Below, one piece after another: positions 5,663 through 8,292 of a stretch of 8,292 bases of DNA (positions within the stretch are counted from its first letter, which is position 1; each line of letters opens with the position of its first letter). A program made the translations under genes and the position numbers. The stretch is taken from the NCBI GenBank assembly GCA_012271025.1, contig JAAXHF010000660.1, positions 1 through 8,292 on the forward strand, written 5' to 3'. The notes below the pieces were generated by a model. The model saw nothing but the letters and a program-made list of their open reading frames with translations. It searched no databases and had not been told where the DNA came from. This DNA is from Deltaproteobacteria bacterium (lineage in GTDB: Bacteria > Desulfobacterota_B > Binatia > Bin18).

Positions 5663-7067
5663 GGCCGTCTCCGGCGCCGTTGGCCTGGGCCGCGCCCTGG
5701 CGCATGAGTTTGAGCCACTGGCGGTAGTGGCCGTGGTAGATCGTCTCGTCCCGGAAGTCGGGGGTACTGGAGTCGGGCTGGAGCCCCAGGGCCTGAGCCT
5801 CGGCGTCCGGGCCGCGGACCAGGCGCTGGGCGCCCCGCACATAGCCCTGCTGCCAGCGGACCTGGCGGCCGTTATAGCCCCGCTGGCAGGCCTCAAAGGC
5901 GGCCAGATCGTCCGGCGTGCCCACCCCGCTGGCGTTGAAGAAGTCCTCGTACTGGCGCAGGCGGTGCTCGCGCATATCGGGCGCTTCGCCGACCGGCGCA
6001 ATACAGTAGGTTGACACCCGCGTTTTATCCGGCGCCAGGGGGTGGATGACCCGCAGCTGGGTCGAAATCTGATCCATGAAGAAGACGTTGGGGTACAGCA
6101 ACAGGTTGCGCAGCCGGTCCATCATCCAGCGCGCGTGTGTTTCGCCGTGGCGGCTCGCCATCTCGTCCCGGCGCTGGTAGGACGGCCGGACCTGGGGGTT
6201 GGGATAGTCGGTCCATAACAGGGTGTGACCGTTGCCCAGGTCGTAGCTGCCGGTGGCCAGGGTTGCGGCCTCAAGCCGCTGGACATCCAGGGCTTTGACC
6301 GCGTCGTGCCGGGCGGCCGCCCGACGCTGAATGACGCCCATGAAGCTGCGGTGGACCACGTCAAAGTGATAGCCGTCCACCCCGTTCTCGGCCTGGAGCT
6401 TCCAGTTGCCGGCAAAGGTGTAATCGGCGCTGCCCCTGAGCACCTCCAGACCCTCGGGGGCCTGGTCGGCCAGCATGTCGATGCAGGTCCGGGCGGCGCC
6501 CAGATGCTCGGCCAGCTCGGGTACGTCGGGGTTCAGGCTGGCAAACAGAAAACCGCGGTAGTTGGTCAGCCGCGGGATGCGCGACAGGCCGTGGTCCTGG
6601 CGCTCGAACACGGGCGGATAAGCCCCGCTGTCGCGGTCCTTAACGCTGACCAGGCCGCCGTTGGTGTTGAACGACCAGCCGTGGTAGGGGCAGGTCAGCA
6701 CCTTCTGGTTGCCGCGCTTGGCCAGACACACGGTCGCTCCCCGGTGCGGGCAGGTATTGATGAAACCGCCGATCTCGCCGGCCTGGTTGCGCATCAGGAG
6801 GACCGGCTGACGGCCCATGGTGGTGGTGAAGAAATCGTTGGGCTGGGGCAGCTGGCTCTCGTGGGCGACGTAGATCCAGTTGCCCTCAAAGATATACGCC
6901 ATCTCCAGCTCGAAGAGGTCGGGGTCGGTGAACAGCGAGCGGTCGATGGTGAAAAAGCCCTGCTCGGGCTGATCGACAATATAGGTCTGGAAGTCCCGTG
7001 GCGGGCGCTGTTGGGGTGTCAATGCCCGTCCGTTGGGGGCTTCGTGTGGGGCAACCGATGTAGCCAT
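5652..7067 (-). CDS. Aromatic-ring-hydroxylating (Rieske) dioxygenase, alpha subunit, BenA/XylX/AntA-like
   Basis: The catalytic large subunit (471 aa), which would add dioxygen to an aromatic acid or similar substrate using electrons delivered to its Rieske centre. The [2Fe-2S] ligands are C106, H108, C126 and H129 (CxH-x17-CxxH). The catalytic-domain signature NWKLQAEN (221-228) is followed by bridging D231 and iron ligands H234 and H239 (Dx2Hx4H). D387 in TPDD fits the third ligand; its distance from H239 (148) matches naphthalene dioxygenase (149). The segments LYPNVFFMDQ, YCIAPVGE and RQYEDFFNASGVGTPDD closely resemble benzoate/toluate/anthranilate dioxygenases. The ATG at 7065-7067 has AAAGGAG eight bases upstream; the frame stays open to a TTG at 7127, which would run into the neighbour's stop and lacks support. 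First of the alpha-beta-MBL set; no reductase gene is adjacent. The family is certain, the substrate is not. Confidence 0.93.
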   Translation of the reverse strand: MATSVAPHEAPNGRALTPQQRPPRDFQTYIVDQPEQGFFTIDRSLFTDPDLFELEMAYIFEGNWIYVAHESQLPQPNDFFTTTMGRQPVLLMRNQAGEIGGFINTCPHRGATVCLAKRGNQKVLTCPYHGWSFNTNGGLVSVKDRDSGAYPPVFERQDHGLSRIPRLTNYRGFLFASLNPDVPELAEHLGAARTCIDMLADQAPEGLEVLRGSADYTFAGNWKLQAENGVDGYHFDVVHRSFMGVIQRRAAARHDAVKALDVQRLEAATLATGSYDLGNGHTLLWTDYPNPQVRPSYQRRDEMASRHGETHARWMMDRLRNLLLYPNVFFMDQISTQLRVIHPLAPDKTRVSTYCIAPVGEAPDMREHRLRQYEDFFNASGVGTPDDLAAFEACQRGYNGRQVRWQQGYVRGAQRLVRGPDAEAQALGLQPDSSTPDFRDETIYHGHYRQWLKLMRQGAAQANGAGDGHGV

Positions 7068-7075
7068 GCGCCTCT

Positions 7076-7082
7076 CTCCTTT
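7076..7082 (-). promoter_or_regulatory. Ribosome binding site that sets the alpha-subunit start
   Basis: AAAGGAG on the minus strand is eight bases before the ATG at 7065-7067. It decides against the longer in-frame reading starting at TTG 7125-7127, which would overlap the end of the upstream small gene. Confidence 0.75.
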
Positions 7083-7116
7083 GTGTTGTGAGCGGGATAG
7101 CGCTGATTCTGCCGCC

Positions 7117-7419
7117 TTACGGGGCAAGGTCGCGTACCAGAGCTATGGCCGTCCCTATGATCGTCCCTGCAATAGGAAGAGTGGAAACGAGCATGAACTT
7201 GTAGACATCCTGAAAGCCTTTCGTCATGTCTTCCCGCAGGGTCACGATATCAGCCTTCAGCTCTGTCTTCACCTGGTCCAGGTCAGCCTTGGTCGCAGCG
7301 GTAGCGCTCAGCGCTTCCTGTAGCGAGTTGGTCAGGGTGTCTGCCTGCTGCTGTGTGAATCCTCCCTCACACAGCCGGGTGGAAAATTGCAGGGTACCAA
7401 ACGGGCTGCTTGTCGCCAT
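7117..7419 (-). CDS. DUF1640-like coiled-coil protein with C-terminal membrane segment
   Basis: A 100-aa small protein resembling bacterial DUF1640 (CCDC90-like) proteins. The N-terminus has the family pattern of a short FGTLQFSTRL stretch, then GGFTQQQADTL. Residues about 25-72 are a charged helix with heptad-like spacing (ATKADLDQVKTELKADI) likely to form a coiled coil. Residues about 76-95 (FMLVSTLPIAGTIIGTAIAL) form one hydrophobic segment, so the protein is probably anchored in the membrane by its C-terminus with the coil in the cytoplasm. The function of bacterial members is unknown; eukaryotic relatives include the mitochondrial uniporter regulator MCUR1, but that role should not be transferred. 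AGGAGGAG lies 12 bases before the ATG, a long spacing. It ends 49 bases before the Rieske alpha start on the same strand, so co-transcription is possible but not shown. Confidence 0.75.
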   Translation of the reverse strand: MATSSPFGTLQFSTRLCEGGFTQQQADTLTNSLQEALSATAATKADLDQVKTELKADIVTLREDMTKGFQDVYKFMLVSTLPIAGTIIGTAIALVRDLAP

Positions 7420-7459
7420 AGCGTGTCAGCACTCCTCCTGTAGCCTTATTCGATTTCTC

Positions 7460-7498
7460 CTGCTCTATCCACCCCTCTGGGGAGAAGAGGGAGAGCAG
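7460..7498. repeat. Long imperfect inverted repeat (hairpin)
   Basis: CTGCTCT (7460-7466) pairs with AGAGCAG (7492-7498), and inside it CCCTCT (7473-7478) pairs with AGAGGG (7486-7491) around the loop GGGGAGA. This gives 13 base pairs interrupted by a single six-base bulge on the left (7467-7472). No T-run follows on either strand, so it is not a clear terminator. It could be a dispersed palindromic repeat unit or a structured leader upstream of the DUF1640 gene. Confidence 0.5.
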
Positions 7499-7515
7499 AA
7501 ACGGAGCGTCTGACT

Positions 7516-7700
7516 ATGCACCTGCCTTCGCATACGCCGGTCGTCATTATGGGCGGTGGAATAATCGGCTGTCGTGGGCCTCTCATCTCTGCAAACGTGC
7601 CCTCTTGCCGCGTGCTGTGATCGGACCCAGCCGAGCCGTCAGTCTGGCGCGTCCGAGACCAAATGAAAAGCCTCGTGTCTTGGACGAAAAATCGGGCTGA
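7516..7700 (+). pseudogene. Remnant of an FAD-dependent (DAO-type) oxidoreductase N-terminus, frameshifted
   Basis: From the ATG at 7516 the reading is MHLPSHTPVVIMGGGIIGC, a textbook start for DAO-family oxidoreductases with the GxGxxG-type dinucleotide loop that binds FAD. That frame then loses similarity and stops at TGA 7618-7620, after 34 codons. Moving to the +3 frame at about base 7569, translation continues as SWASHLCKRALLPRAVIG, which fits the expected helix and second strand (typically a xxAxHLAKRG-like stretch). A one-base deletion near 7572 would therefore explain the break. This second frame ends at TGA 7698-7700, and nothing of the remaining ~350 residues is recognisable before the antiporter. 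GGAG nine bases before the ATG suggests it was once a normal gene start. Alternatives are a 34-aa ORF by chance or a sequencing error in a gene truncated by deletion. Confidence 0.5.
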
Positions 7701-7751
7701 GGAGCAGACGAACGCCCCCAGATCGGCTATGAGAGTCGCCTAGGGGGAGCC

Positions 7752-8292
7752 ATGACCGGCCAAGAGACCATCCTCAGCGAACACCATCTGCTCATCTTTC
7801 TGCTCCAGGTTCTGCTGCTGCTGGCCCTGGCGCGAGGCTGTGGAGAACTCCTGCGCCGCTTCGGCCATCCCCCGCTGGTCGGAGAAATCCTGGTTGGCGT
7901 CTTCTTGGGGCCGACCCTGCTGGGCCGGCTGGTGCCCGGCGTGCATCTTACCCTGTTTCCGGCCGATCCCATCCAGCAGGCGATGCTGGAAACCGTGTCG
8001 TGGTTCGGCGTCCTGTTCCTGCTGCTGGAAACCGGCCTTGAGGTCGATGTGTCGGCCGCCTGGCGCCAGCGCGCCTCGGCGCTGCGGGTCGGCGTCATCG
8101 GCTGCCTCGTGCCGCTCCTGATCGGCTTCGGCCTGTCGCTGCTGCTGCCCGACCATTATCTGCCGGCACCCGAGCGCCGCCTCTTCTTCGCCCTGTTTTT
8201 AGGCACGACCATGGCCATCAGCGCCATGGTCGTTATTGCCCGGGTGCTGCACGATCTGGATCTCATCAAAAGCGACCTGGGTCTGTTGACCC
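7752..8292 (+). CDS. Cation:proton antiporter (Na+/H+ exchanger, CPA2/Kef-like), 3' partial
   Basis: The first 180 residues of an inner-membrane monovalent cation/proton antiporter, open to the window edge. Hydrophobic segments are visible at about residues 12-30, 42-62, 82-96, 110-133 and 143-165. The family signature HPPLVGEILVGVFLGPTLLG (39-58) corresponds to the usual QPxVxGEIxAGxxLGPxxLG. LFLLLETGLEVDV (88-100) and TTMAISAMVVIARVLHDLDL (152-171) match the conserved GLE and AISA-L-DL stretches of the PF00999 fold. It would exchange K+ or Na+ for H+ for pH or ion balance; which ion, and whether a C-terminal RCK/TrkA domain follows, lies outside the window. The ATG at 7752 is the first standard start after an in-frame stop at 7698. 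The purine run AGGGGG (7742-7747) sits only four bases from it, which is close. Not obviously linked to the neighbouring operon. Confidence 0.88.
   Translation, partial: MTGQETILSEHHLLIFLLQVLLLLALARGCGELLRRFGHPPLVGEILVGVFLGPTLLGRLVPGVHLTLFPADPIQQAMLETVSWFGVLFLLLETGLEVDVSAAWRQRASALRVGVIGCLVPLLIGFGLSLLLPDHYLPAPERRLFFALFLGTTMAISAMVVIARVLHDLDLIKSDLGLLT

Larger units (their letters stand above)
7420..7751. other. 332-bp intergenic region without an intact gene
   Basis: This region separates the leftward DUF1640 gene from the rightward antiporter. It contains the ribosome site of the DUF1640 gene (7432-7439), a long imperfect hairpin (7460-7498) and an apparent frameshifted oxidoreductase fragment (7516-7700). 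I see no convincing sigma-70 promoter, tRNA or small RNA. The last 50 bases before the antiporter hold only its close-spaced purine stretch. Confidence 0.6.

Noticed and set aside
4505..5707. 400-codon open frame on the plus strand across the MBL and beta-subunit genes
   Set aside because: It is antisense to two well-supported genes, shows no recognisable domain, and is explained by the GC-rich codon bias of the opposite strand.
5663..6001. N-terminal extension of the beta-subunit frame up to 6001
   Set aside because: The extra 113 residues are another frame of the alpha gene; the ATG at 5662 has a ribosome site and the family N-terminus.
5165..7067. Naming the oxygenase benAB outright
   Set aside because: Family resemblance is strong, but benC/benD are absent and the substrate cannot be read from the sequence.
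6225..7091. 288-codon open frame opposite the Rieske alpha subunit
   Set aside because: Antisense shadow of a gene with a complete set of catalytic residues.
7068..7127. Longer alpha-subunit start at TTG 7127
   Set aside because: It would overlap the upstream gene's stop and include the ribosome site used by the ATG at 7067.

Overview
The window comes from a GC-rich bacterial chromosome. It looks like ordinary genomic DNA, not a plasmid or phage: there are two core metabolic genes at the left, a catabolic-type operon in the middle, and the start of a membrane transporter at the right edge. I saw no rRNA, tRNA, CRISPR array, insertion sequence or integrase. The gene mix (BenAB-like Rieske oxygenase, DIPP-synthase-like CDP-alcohol transferase, DUF123 nuclease, DUF1640 protein) suggests an uncultured, metabolically broad lineage such as Tectomicrobia, Binatota or a deltaproteobacterial relative. 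That placement is only an inference; nothing in the window fixes the taxon.

Left (1-2356): the 3' part of nadE, encoding the synthetase domain of glutamine-dependent NAD+ synthetase, converges on pyk (pyruvate kinase). The two stop codons lie inside a six-base overlap. Centre-left (2357-4188): a 124-bp divergent intergenic region with TGACA/TGTCA half-sites separates pyk from a rightward pair. The first gene of the pair is a membrane CDP-alcohol phosphatidyltransferase fused to a nucleotidyltransferase-like N-terminal domain without the usual glycine-rich loop. Thirteen bases later comes a small DUF123 (Uri/GIY-YIG superfamily) protein.

Centre-right (4253-7419): a leftward cluster, in transcription order DUF1640-like coiled-coil/membrane protein, Rieske oxygenase alpha subunit, beta subunit (11-base overlap with alpha), and an MBL-fold hydrolase. 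The alpha and beta subunits resemble the benzoate/toluate/anthranilate dioxygenase family and keep all iron ligands. No electron-transfer reductase or cis-diol dehydrogenase is present. The likely picture is a hydroxylating oxygenase that borrows electrons from a reductase elsewhere, with a co-expressed hydrolase acting on a related ester, lactone or thioester.

Right (7420-8292): a 332-bp region without an intact gene holds a strong hairpin and what looks like the frameshifted first part of an FAD-dependent (DAO-type) oxidoreductase. It is followed by the 5' part of a CPA2-type cation:proton antiporter that runs off the window. Several long open frames antisense to these genes are codon-bias shadows and are not annotated.
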